NCBI RefSeq assembly: GCF_029054785.1
Contig: NZ_JAIDEN010000015.1
Span: forward strand, 1-20,906
Source: Duncaniella sp.
GTDB taxonomy: Bacteria; Bacteroidota; Bacteroidia; Bacteroidales; Muribaculaceae
Direction of reading: 5' to 3'
DNA: 20,906 bases
Shown: piece after piece, positions 5,113 through 12,335 of the stretch
How positions within the stretch are numbered: position 1 is the stretch's first letter
Layout: every line of letters begins with the position of its first letter
The notes under the pieces: generated by a model
Database searches by the model: none
Told to the model about the DNA's origin: nothing
The model's input: only the letters and a program-made list of their open reading frames with translations
Position numbers and translations under genes: made by a program

Positions 5113-8100
5113 CTATCGGGGAGCGACGGCTATGCGCCTGGTCATGGTCGACGACTTGCCTCCGGTGCTGACAGTGGTCTTGTAGAGGTAGATTCCGCGG
5201 GTGACTTTCGATCCTGCGCGGTCAGTGAGATTCCAGGTGACAGGGGTCGAGGCATACATGTCGGACTTGCCCGTTGTCTCCGAGTCCCAGATGAGGCGTC
5301 CTGAGAGATCATAGATTTCGATCCTGACGGTCAGAGTGGCTTCGGGGCGGTTGTGGACCACATAGAAATTGGCCTGCACGGATGCGGGATTGGCATCGGT
5401 GTAGATGTTGAAGATCTTCGGGGCGAGGTTGGGACTGACGAAGAAGTCGATTGAGGCCGAGGAGGGATTGCCGGCAGTGTCCCAGACCTTGAGTGTGGCG
5501 GTGTGGTTTCCGGCGCTCAGTTCGGGAAGCTGGTAGAAGATCGTGCCTGAGGGTGATCCGTCGATGTCGGGCGTATATCCGTTGGAGATGTCGGTAAGGT
5601 TCATGTCGTCGTCGATGCGGACGCTCATCTGATGGCCGACACCGAGGTTGGACATATTGAGGGCTACGTCATCGCTGACGCGGGCTATGAGGACTGGTGT
5701 CGGACCGACGACATCGGCCGGGCGGAAACTTTCGTGGTCAAGATAGAGCGACTCGATGACCGGAGGGGTGTCGTCGGCAGGTGCATCGTCGTCAAAACCG
5801 TAGACGTAAAGATTGCGGCTCACGCCTGAAGCCTCTGTACCGTCATCGGCAGCCGCAAAGAGGCTGACTGTGGCGGGCCGGTAGTTTTCGGATACTTCCG
5901 AGGGCATGGGGATGATGATCTCGAAGGTTCCGTCGGTCACGGCGGTGCGTCCGGCATAGAGGCGTTCGCCCATTTCATCGAAGGGGACCTGTTTCCCGTC
6001 GTCGCCTCCGCGGCCTTCGGATATGAGGCTGCGTTCGGCGTCGAAGAGGGTCAGCGACAGCCATCCGTTGAAACTGCTGATACGCCGGCCTTCGCTGTCG
6101 CAGATCTCACCTCTGACCACCGGACGACCCATGGCTTTCAGCTCAGGCTGGGACTCGTCGCTGACTTCGACACCGTTGACCGAGAGGAGTCTGACGGTGT
6201 TCGTCGGGGTTGCCAGCCTCAGGGCGGGGTCGCCGAAGTAGATATAGCGGCGGATGTTGTCGTCATCCGTGGATTTGTTGGTCAGATTCTTGGCCTGGCG
6301 GACCACCTCGCCCATCGGCATCATGCGCCCGTCGGCATCGCGCGTGAGGGCTACGAGTCCGAAATTGGCTGAAAGTACACCGTTGCGGCTGATGTAGACC
6401 GGACGGACGGCTGAAAGTCCGCCGATAATGCCGCCGTTGTCACTCAGCAGCAGAGATTCCATGCCGCAGGTCTCAGAGCCGTCGAACCTGGCGAAAGAAC
6501 AGGTGGCGGCATAGAAGAATGGTGCCTGGCGCAGGTAGAGACTGTTGAGATTGGCGGGGGTGAAGATGCCTTCGCCGGAGAGGGAGTTGATAGAGCCGTG
6601 GCCTATGTAGGCCCAGATGATCACTCCGTCGTTGAGAAGGGAAAACACTCGGCCTGAGGCTTCTTTCGAGGTGCCGTCGGTCAGGCTGTAAGCGTCGATG
6701 AACACTTTGTTGTATGTGAATCCGCGTCCTGACGGGGTTGCGAGCATATTGGCTTCCATTTTTTTTGTCTGTTCCATGTGGTCGCCGTTGTTGCCGTCGT
6801 CGGCAAACATCATCAGACGGCTTCGCCATTCGCCCTGCGGCGGTGCGGCCACATATTTCTCAAGGCGGCGCACATAGACCTCAGCCGCGTCAGCCGACCG
6901 TGCGGGGATGCGTCCGACAGCTATGGCGGATTTTGCCGTGGCCGGGTTCAGGCCGGAATTGTCGTCGAGGAAAGTCAGTACGTCGTCCGAGCAGTATGAG
7001 AAGCTCTCGTTGTTGCAAAGCTCTGTCTGCCAGATGGGGAGGGTGATGGCTGAACTGGAGGACATTGCGGAGGTGAGGCGTCGGTGGTCATGAGTGGCGC
7101 CTCCCATCAGCAGCACATATTTGAGTGTGCCTCCTGAGGGGTCCGCGTTGCCGCGGTCGTAGAACATCTTGAGCATCCGGCGCATTGCGTTGACGTCGGC
7201 GCAGCCCGATCCGAATTCGTTGTAGACCTGCTCGTCGGTGACAATGAGCACTTTCATGTTGTCAGGGGCGGCGGTGTGGATTGCAGCGATGCGGTTGCTG
7301 TGTGGGAGCAGTGTGGCCGGAGAGATGATGACCATGTCAGGCACCTCGGCGGCATGGATGTCCTGATTTTCAGTCTCCCTGACCAGGCGCGGCTGAGGGA
7401 GTCCGGCGGTCGAGGTCCATGCGCAGTAGGTGCGCAGTCCGTTATAGTCGTTTGTCCAGACGGAGGCGTTGCCGTCGGAGCCAGTTCTCATGGCTGTCGG
7501 GCGCAGGGGATCGGTGACGTCCCAGACGCGTGTTTCGGCTGAGGTGCCGGAGAGTTTCAGCGAGCGGCTGTCAGAGGTGAAGACGAGCTTGCCGTTGGCC
7601 GGGAGCGCCAGGCGGCGGGTGTAGGTGATGTCGAGTTTGTCGAGATTGGCAAGCCTCAGTGAGCCGCTGACGCTGATGCCGATGCCGAGGGCAAGAGTGT
7701 TGCCGCTGATTGTGAATCGCTTGCGCAGGCGGCAGGTGTCGCCCCAGTTGTCGTTGTTGCCTCCTGAGACTGCGTCTTTGTTTCCGGCTGGAAGTGCCTG
7801 GCCGTTGGCTGTGAACGAGAGTATGATCGGCGAGCTTACGGATTTGCCGTAGAACTCACACTGCATCCAGACATCGCTCCCCTCCACGCGGTCTGGAAGC
7901 TGGAAATTGAAAGTCCGTTTTGGCGTGAAGCGGAAATCTTCGCCGACAAGCTGATGGCCGCTCTCTGCCGGGGCCGTCTGGTCGAGTTCGTGGAAGAGGC
8001 GTTCGGTGAAAGCCGTGGCCGGTTCGCCTTGGGCCTGGCCGCTTCCTTCGAGAGGGAGAGAGACATCCGAGCCGGGGCGCGAATCGGTCAGGAAATAGTA

Positions 8101-8508
8101 TCCCAGTTTTGAATATGGGTTGAGCGAGTGGGTGAATATGTCGGCGCGTTCATGTTTCCATGTGACAGGACCTTCGGCATAGAAGACAATGCCGCCTGAG
8201 GTCATCTCGCAGCGCACTGCCGGAAGATCGTCGACATAGAGCGACTGGGTCAGATGGTCGGATATGCGTTGGCCTCCGTAGCCGTAGATGCGGACATTTT
8301 CAGGGTTGCTGAAGCCCCAGGAGCGCAGTGTGGACGAGGGGATGAAATGCGGCCCGGTCTCCTCTACGCTGATTTTTACCCATCGGCCTGACGAGAGCAC
8401 GGACGAGGAGGCGTAGACCCCGGTGCTGAAGCCGAAGGCCCTGACCGGAATGGCGAGCAGGGCTATGAGCAGGATGAATAATATATTATAATGTGACTTT
8501 TGGTTCAT
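5113..8508 (-). CDS. porU: type IX secretion system sortase PorU (C25-family)
   Basis: A 1131-residue secreted protein with a signal peptide (about 1-25, hydrophobic FILLIALLAIPVRA). PorU is the cell-surface transpeptidase of the type IX system: it removes the C-terminal signal of cargo and attaches the cargo to A-LPS. The gingipain-like C25 domain spans about 390-760. The catalytic His637 lies in WAYIGHGS and the catalytic Cys670 in AATCSFARFD. Their 33-residue separation equals that of the His/Cys dyad in gingipain RgpB. The C-terminus (about 1030-1131) ends in a FlgD/CTD-like beta domain (IEIYDLSGRLIWD). Length is close to P. gingivalis PorU. The gene follows the GH25 lipoprotein gene by 60 bp on the same strand and may be co-transcribed. 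porV is not in the window. Confidence 0.92.
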   Translation of the reverse strand: MNQKSHYNILFILLIALLAIPVRAFGFSTGVYASSSVLSSGRWVKISVEETGPHFIPSSTLRSWGFSNPENVRIYGYGGQRISDHLTQSLYVDDLPAVRCEMTSGGIVFYAEGPVTWKHERADIFTHSLNPYSKLGYYFLTDSRPGSDVSLPLEGSGQAQGEPATAFTERLFHELDQTAPAESGHQLVGEDFRFTPKRTFNFQLPDRVEGSDVWMQCEFYGKSVSSPIILSFTANGQALPAGNKDAVSGGNNDNWGDTCRLRKRFTISGNTLALGIGISVSGSLRLANLDKLDITYTRRLALPANGKLVFTSDSRSLKLSGTSAETRVWDVTDPLRPTAMRTGSDGNASVWTNDYNGLRTYCAWTSTAGLPQPRLVRETENQDIHAAEVPDMVIISPATLLPHSNRIAAIHTAAPDNMKVLIVTDEQVYNEFGSGCADVNAMRRMLKMFYDRGNADPSGGTLKYVLLMGGATHDHRRLTSAMSSSSAITLPIWQTELCNNESFSYCSDDVLTFLDDNSGLNPATAKSAIAVGRIPARSADAAEVYVRRLEKYVAAPPQGEWRSRLMMFADDGNNGDHMEQTKKMEANMLATPSGRGFTYNKVFIDAYSLTDGTSKEASGRVFSLLNDGVIIWAYIGHGSINSLSGEGIFTPANLNSLYLRQAPFFYAATCSFARFDGSETCGMESLLLSDNGGIIGGLSAVRPVYISRNGVLSANFGLVALTRDADGRMMPMGEVVRQAKNLTNKSTDDDNIRRYIYFGDPALRLATPTNTVRLLSVNGVEVSDESQPELKAMGRPVVRGEICDSEGRRISSFNGWLSLTLFDAERSLISEGRGGDDGKQVPFDEMGERLYAGRTAVTDGTFEIIIPMPSEVSENYRPATVSLFAAADDGTEASGVSRNLYVYGFDDDAPADDTPPVIESLYLDHESFRPADVVGPTPVLIARVSDDVALNMSNLGVGHQMSVRIDDDMNLTDISNGYTPDIDGSPSGTIFYQLPELSAGNHTATLKVWDTAGNPSSASIDFFVSPNLAPKIFNIYTDANPASVQANFYVVHNRPEATLTVRIEIYDLSGRLIWDSETTGKSDMYASTPVTWNLTDRAGSKVTRGIYLYKTTVSTGGKSSTMTRRIAVAPR

Positions 8509-8568
8509 TGCAGTGACAGGGGAGTGGAATATATTTATATAGAATATATCTTTATATAAACGTGGCGT

Positions 8569-9297
8569 TTAGCGCTTTATTGTGCTTTCAGCCCGGCATC
8601 CGGAGGCAAATTCGGCCCATTCGGCGGGACTTCCGTTGAAGGCGTTGATGTCGACGCGTTCGTTGATGCCGTTGATCCATCCGTTGTGGGTTCCTTGCCA
8701 GAGCTGCCACTCCATTCCCTCCGGTTCGTCGACAAGCGAGCAGATCCAGAGAGGGTAGCCTTCGAGACGTCCTTTGACGAAGCGGGCGAATCCGTTCTTG
8801 TTGGTGTAGATCATCACCCGGTAGCCGTGGTTTTCAAGATGGTCGAGCATCTCGGACAGCCGGTGGAGCACCATTGTTGTCGGCTGGCTGTTCGGATTGG
8901 CCCATTCCTCAAGGTCGATGACCAGCGGAAGGTCAAGGTCGCGCCCGTTGACGGAGTTCAGAAAGTTGAGCCCCTGCATGTAGCCCGGAGTGTCGAAGCG
9001 GAAAAAGTGGTAGGCGCCGACTTTCAGGCCGGCCTCACGGGCCATGCGTATGTTGTCGATGAATTTCTTGTCCTTGAAAGTTCCCCCTTCGGTCGCCTTG
9101 ATGATGACAAATTCTATCCCCTCGGCGGCCACCTTGCGGAAGTCGATTTCGCCGTTGTGTGAGCTGACGTCTATGCCGATCACCTTGAAACGCTCCCTGT
9201 CGGGATAGGTCCTGACAGATCTGCGTCCATAGCCGCAGCCCGTCAGCAGTCCGGCGGTCAGAATCAGCATGGTCAGTATTCGGAGGGAATTTTTCAT
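8569..9297 (-). CDS. GH25 lysozyme-like lipoprotein
   Basis: A 242-residue protein beginning MKNSLRILTM, with lipobox LLTGC (Cys21). The GH25 barrel starts at VIGIDVSSHNG (Asp43) and continues with FVIIKATEGG, GAYHFFRF, LPLVIDLEEW (Asp128 and Glu130, the catalytic carboxylates of the family) and a final VDINAFNG. GH25 enzymes hydrolyse the MurNAc-GlcNAc bond of peptidoglycan. Membrane anchoring suggests cell-wall remodelling or digestion of foreign wall fragments. An in-frame ATG at 9357 exists, but a promoter-like TATCTTTG (9322-9329) lies inside that extension and the lipoprotein signal begins at 9297, so 9297 is the start. porU lies 60 bp downstream. Confidence 0.93.
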   Translation of the reverse strand: MKNSLRILTMLILTAGLLTGCGYGRRSVRTYPDRERFKVIGIDVSSHNGEIDFRKVAAEGIEFVIIKATEGGTFKDKKFIDNIRMAREAGLKVGAYHFFRFDTPGYMQGLNFLNSVNGRDLDLPLVIDLEEWANPNSQPTTMVLHRLSEMLDHLENHGYRVMIYTNKNGFARFVKGRLEGYPLWICSLVDEPEGMEWQLWQGTHNGWINGINERVDINAFNGSPAEWAEFASGCRAESTIKR

Positions 9298-9321
9298 GGT
9301 GGCTGAACGTTCGATTGAAAA

Positions 9322-9329
9322 CAAAGATA
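9322..9329 (-). promoter_or_regulatory. -7 promoter element of the GH25 gene
   Basis: TATCTTTG on the minus strand is an exact TAnnTTTG, 25 bp before the ATG at 9297. The -33 position holds TTTC (complement of 9351-9354) at a 21-bp spacing, a partial match. Confidence 0.6.
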
Positions 9330-9361
9330 GCGCTTTTTTCGCAAAATAGGGAAACAATCTT

Positions 9362-9369
9362 TAAATTTG
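9362..9369 (+). promoter_or_regulatory. -7 element of a promoter reading toward the GH28 gene
   Basis: TAAATTTG is an exact TAnnTTTG on the plus strand. The expected start point (about 9376) falls immediately before the left end of the MITE-like element at 9380. Without that element the GH28 leader would be about 40 nt. The -33 match (TTTC near 9337) is partial. Confidence 0.5.
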
Positions 9370-9379
9370 TAGGTGTTAA

Positions 9380-9652
9380 GAGGTTGTTTAAAACCAAGAG
9401 TTAAAATCAGAGTGGTGTATCTTTTAGATAAATTGTTGTAAATGAGAAAGGAGCATAGCGAGCTATGCGACTGACGAATTTCAACAATTTAGCAAAAGAG
9501 ACACCAAGGCTCAGGTAACTTTAAAAATTCTCACACATGAAATTATTAAAAGGAAAAAATATAATACCGTCGCCTGCGAAAGTTTTGGGCGCCTATGGCT
9601 CTTCATCTCAAAACTTTCGCTCAGATTTTAACTATTGTTTTTAAACGACCTC
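9380..9652. mobile_element. MITE-like non-autonomous element, 273 bp
   Basis: The ends are inverted repeats: 9379-9412 and 9620-9653 match in reverse complement at 30 of 34 positions, beginning GAGGTYGTTTAAAA. Flanking TAA (9377-9379 and 9653-9655) could be a 3-bp target duplication. Inside are two further hairpins: 9414-9505, with arms GGTGT..AAATTGTTG and a GCATAGC-GA-GCTATGC centre, and 9576-9620, with a perfect 12-bp stem GCGAAAGTTTTG/CAAAACTTTCGC. There is no transposase frame, so it would need an enzyme in trans. The GAG end and TNA-type duplication recall the IS1031 branch of IS5, which is inference. It sits between the GH28 promoter and coding region. Confidence 0.75.
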
Positions 9653-9689
9653 TAAAAACAGTGTATGTGTATAAACAACCATCCAATCC

Positions 9690-11057
9690 ATGAAATCCTT
9701 GATAAAGCCATTTGTTTTGTCGGCGCTTGTTTCCGCCGCACCCGTTTTTGCCTCCGCCGCCGTCCACAATATTCTTGACTACGGCGCTGTCAGCGACACC
9801 ACCCGGCTGAGCACCGCGGCTATCCAGCGGGCCATCGACAGCTGTAATGAAGCCGGAGGAGGCACGGTGCTGATCCCTGCCGGGGCCTTCAAGACCGGAA
9901 GCATTTTCCTGCGCGACAATGTCACTCTCGACCTTGAAAACGGGGCTACGCTCTATGGCAGCACGGACATCCGCGACTACACTCCGGTCACGACCGACTA
10001 TGTCTCGCTGCGCACGGTCACTCCGACCATACAGCTGATCTATGCCGACGGCGCCTCAAATGTAGCGATCTGCGGCCGCGGTACCATTGACGGCCGCGGG
10101 CGTGCTTTCCCGAAACTCTCGTGGAACGACGAGGGGATCACCCGTCCCCACCTGCTGCGCTTCATCCGCTGCTCGGATGTCAGCATCGAAGGGGTGACGC
10201 TGAAGAATTCAGGCTGCTGGATGCAGCACTATCTCGCCTGCGACCGTGTGAGGATCGACGGGATCACCGTCTTCAACCGCAACAACTACAACAACGACGC
10301 TCTTGATCTCGACGGATGTCACAACGTGACCGTCAGCAATATGATCGCCGATTCCGACGATGACGGCATAACCCTCAAAAGCACCTCCCCGCGTCTCTGC
10401 GAGGACATCACCATCAGCAACTGTGTGATCTCAAGCCACTGCAACGCCATCAAGCTCGGCACCGAGACAAACGGCGGTTTCCGCAACATCATTGTCAGGG
10501 GCATCACCGTCAAACCCTCTGCCGACCAGACTTCGCAGTTTTTCGGCTTCCCCGGCGGTCACGGCCATTCGGCCATCTCGCTTGAGATTGTCGACGGCGG
10601 CACCATGAGCAATGTCGATATCGCCGACATCACCATCCGCGGCACCGAGTCGCCGATCTTCATCCGTCTGGCCAACCGTGCGCGCCCCTATTCGAAGGAT
10701 GTTCCGGTTGAAGGGATCGGGTCGATCAGCGGAGTGCGGCTCCACGATATTCTGATCGACGAGGCAGGACCAGGCGGCTGCTCGATCACCGGAGTCGAAG
10801 GCCATCCGGTCTGCGACGTGGAACTGCGCGACATCACCATCCGCCATCTCGGCGGTCAGAAAGCCGTTGCTGCGCCTACGGATGAGAAAATAGCCGAATA
10901 TCCCGAATCGACCATGTGGGGCATCCTCCCCGCCCAGGGCTTTTGGCTCAACCACACGCGCAACATCACCTTTGACAACGTCCGCGTCGAAGCCATCAAC
11001 CCCGACGCCCGCCCCGTCTTCGTCGCAACCGACTCCGAAGGCCTTGTGACGAAATGA
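9690..11057 (+). CDS. GH28 polygalacturonase-family glycosidase
   Basis: A 455-residue secreted enzyme with a signal peptide (about 1-23, ending VFASA). The N-terminal strand DYGAVSDTT and the SCNEAGGGTVLIPAG turn are typical of bacterial GH28 right-handed beta-helices. Catalytic region: NNDALDLDGC (201-210; the Asp of the NxD motif), DSDDDGITLK (221-230; the DD pair) and SSHCNAIKLGTE (248-259), which takes the place of the classic GHG. GH28 enzymes hydrolyse alpha-1,4-galacturonosyl or galacturonosyl-rhamnose bonds in pectin by inversion. The variant loop is compatible with an exo-acting or rhamnogalacturonan-type enzyme. The gene is convergent with the GH105/GH106 cluster, which supports a shared pectin substrate. 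Its leader is interrupted by a MITE-like element. Confidence 0.92.
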   Translation: MKSLIKPFVLSALVSAAPVFASAAVHNILDYGAVSDTTRLSTAAIQRAIDSCNEAGGGTVLIPAGAFKTGSIFLRDNVTLDLENGATLYGSTDIRDYTPVTTDYVSLRTVTPTIQLIYADGASNVAICGRGTIDGRGRAFPKLSWNDEGITRPHLLRFIRCSDVSIEGVTLKNSGCWMQHYLACDRVRIDGITVFNRNNYNNDALDLDGCHNVTVSNMIADSDDDGITLKSTSPRLCEDITISNCVISSHCNAIKLGTETNGGFRNIIVRGITVKPSADQTSQFFGFPGGHGHSAISLEIVDGGTMSNVDIADITIRGTESPIFIRLANRARPYSKDVPVEGIGSISGVRLHDILIDEAGPGGCSITGVEGHPVCDVELRDITIRHLGGQKAVAAPTDEKIAEYPESTMWGILPAQGFWLNHTRNITFDNVRVEAINPDARPVFVATDSEGLVTK

Positions 11058-11070
11058 CATTAGATTAATA

Positions 11071-11118
11071 AAAATCACACTCCCCCCGCATTATCGCACC
11101 GGATGCGGGGGGAGTGTG
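11071..11118 (-). terminator. strong 16-bp stem terminator between the GH28 and GH105 genes
   Basis: CACACTCCCCCCGCAT (11076-11091) and ATGCGGGGGGAGTGTG (11103-11118) form a perfect 16-bp stem with an 11-nt loop. On the minus strand it is followed by ATTTTTATTAA (complement of the A-run from 11071), so it best serves the GH105 operon. It also stands just after the GH28 stop and could block that transcript, though without a U-run on the plus strand. Confidence 0.85.
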
Positions 11119-11185
11119 TCGTATATTTGCAGTGTCAGAATTTTCTGACGGAAGGGAATTCAAATATCAGTATTGCACTGCGGGC

Positions 11186-12316
11186 TTATTTCAGCTTGTA
11201 GACCTCGGTTCCGGCGAGAAGGAAGCAGCCGGTGCCGTAGTCGTCGAAGTCAGGCTTTGAATCGTAAGCGACAGGCTGGCCGTCTTTAGGCTCTTTGCCT
11301 GTGCCCTGTACATATCCGAGATAGCCGTTGGGATGGACGGCTTCGTTGACCATCGCGTTCCAGGCTTTGGTGATCACGGGGAGGTACTTGGCGCGGTCGA
11401 GGATGCCGTTGTTGACGCCCCATGCCATGCCGTAGACAAACAGTGCGGTTCCGGTCAGCTCTTTGCCGCCGAAGTTGCTTTCGTCGTGGAGGCTCACGTT
11501 CCAGAAGCCGTCCTTGCGCTGACATTTCACGGCTGCCTCACACATGGCCTTGAGGTCGGCGATGTAGGTTGCGCGGTGGGGTTCGTCGGCGGGAATCTCG
11601 TCAAGTACGCGCACGAGGGCTGCCACAACCCAGCCGTTGCCGCGTGACCAGTAGCAGTTTTTACCGTTAGGTTCCTTGTAGGGGGGCACGAAGTCCTTGT
11701 CGCGCCACCAGAGGCCTTCTTTCTCGTTGTAGAGACCGCCGGCAAGGGTGTTGCGGCTCCAGCTGTACATGTCCCAGGCTTTTTCATTGTAGCGCTGGTC
11801 GCCGGTCAGTTTGCTCATTTTGGCCAGTACGGGCATACCCATCTGGATTGCGTCGATCCAGGTCCAGTCTTCGACCTGAGGGGTGTTGACGAGCATGTTC
11901 ATGCAGGCCTTGGTCTTGGTGAGCATACGGGGTTCGGGTGTCAGACGGTAGAGGTCGATGTAGGTCTGGGCGGCGCAGTAGTTGTCGGCGTTGCGGGTGG
12001 TGGTGTCGTCGCGGCGCATACCCCAGTCGAAACCGTCGGCCCAGTTGTAGGCGTAGTCATAGTAGCGGTTGTCGGGGTAGATCGAGTGGAGCGCCATCAG
12101 GCCTTCGAAGTAGACCGCACGGGTCCAGATGTTGGCTTCGTAGACCTTTTTGCGCGAGTAGTAGGGGATTCCCAGCAGGGGATCGGGATGGTTTTTGAGA
12201 TAGAGATCATTGACCTTGATGAGGGTCTTGAGGGTCTGTTCGCGAGGAGGGAGTTTCTCTGCCATACAGGGCAGACCGATCAGGATTGCAAGTGCGATGA
12301 GAATTGATTTTTTCAT
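11186..12316 (-). CDS. GH105 unsaturated rhamnogalacturonyl hydrolase (Glyco_hydro_88 fold)
   Basis: A 376-residue protein with a signal peptide (about 1-19). The (alpha/alpha)6-barrel features of the GH88/GH105 group are present: WTRAVYFEGLMAL (64-76), WADGFDW, and the acid/base Asp155 in WIDAIQMGMPVLAKM, equivalent to the catalytic Asp of YteR. A later WSRGNGWVVAAL motif lines the active site. These enzymes remove the 4,5-unsaturated galacturonic acid from oligomers left by rhamnogalacturonan lyases. The ATG at 12316 is preferred to the in-frame ATG at 12358 because it begins the signal peptide and leaves a 19-bp gap after the GH106 gene instead of an overlap. It is last in the operon. Confidence 0.9.
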   Translation of the reverse strand: MKKSILIALAILIGLPCMAEKLPPREQTLKTLIKVNDLYLKNHPDPLLGIPYYSRKKVYEANIWTRAVYFEGLMALHSIYPDNRYYDYAYNWADGFDWGMRRDDTTTRNADNYCAAQTYIDLYRLTPEPRMLTKTKACMNMLVNTPQVEDWTWIDAIQMGMPVLAKMSKLTGDQRYNEKAWDMYSWSRNTLAGGLYNEKEGLWWRDKDFVPPYKEPNGKNCYWSRGNGWVVAALVRVLDEIPADEPHRATYIADLKAMCEAAVKCQRKDGFWNVSLHDESNFGGKELTGTALFVYGMAWGVNNGILDRAKYLPVITKAWNAMVNEAVHPNGYLGYVQGTGKEPKDGQPVAYDSKPDFDDYGTGCFLLAGTEVYKLK

Positions 12317-12335
12317 GAATCTGCGGATTGGATGG

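Noticed and set aside
11122..11129. Plus-strand TATATTTG, a perfect -7 box, between the GH28 and GH105 genes
   Set aside because: No -33 element, and it would read antisense into GH105; an antisense RNA is possible but a chance match in AT-rich DNA is as likely.
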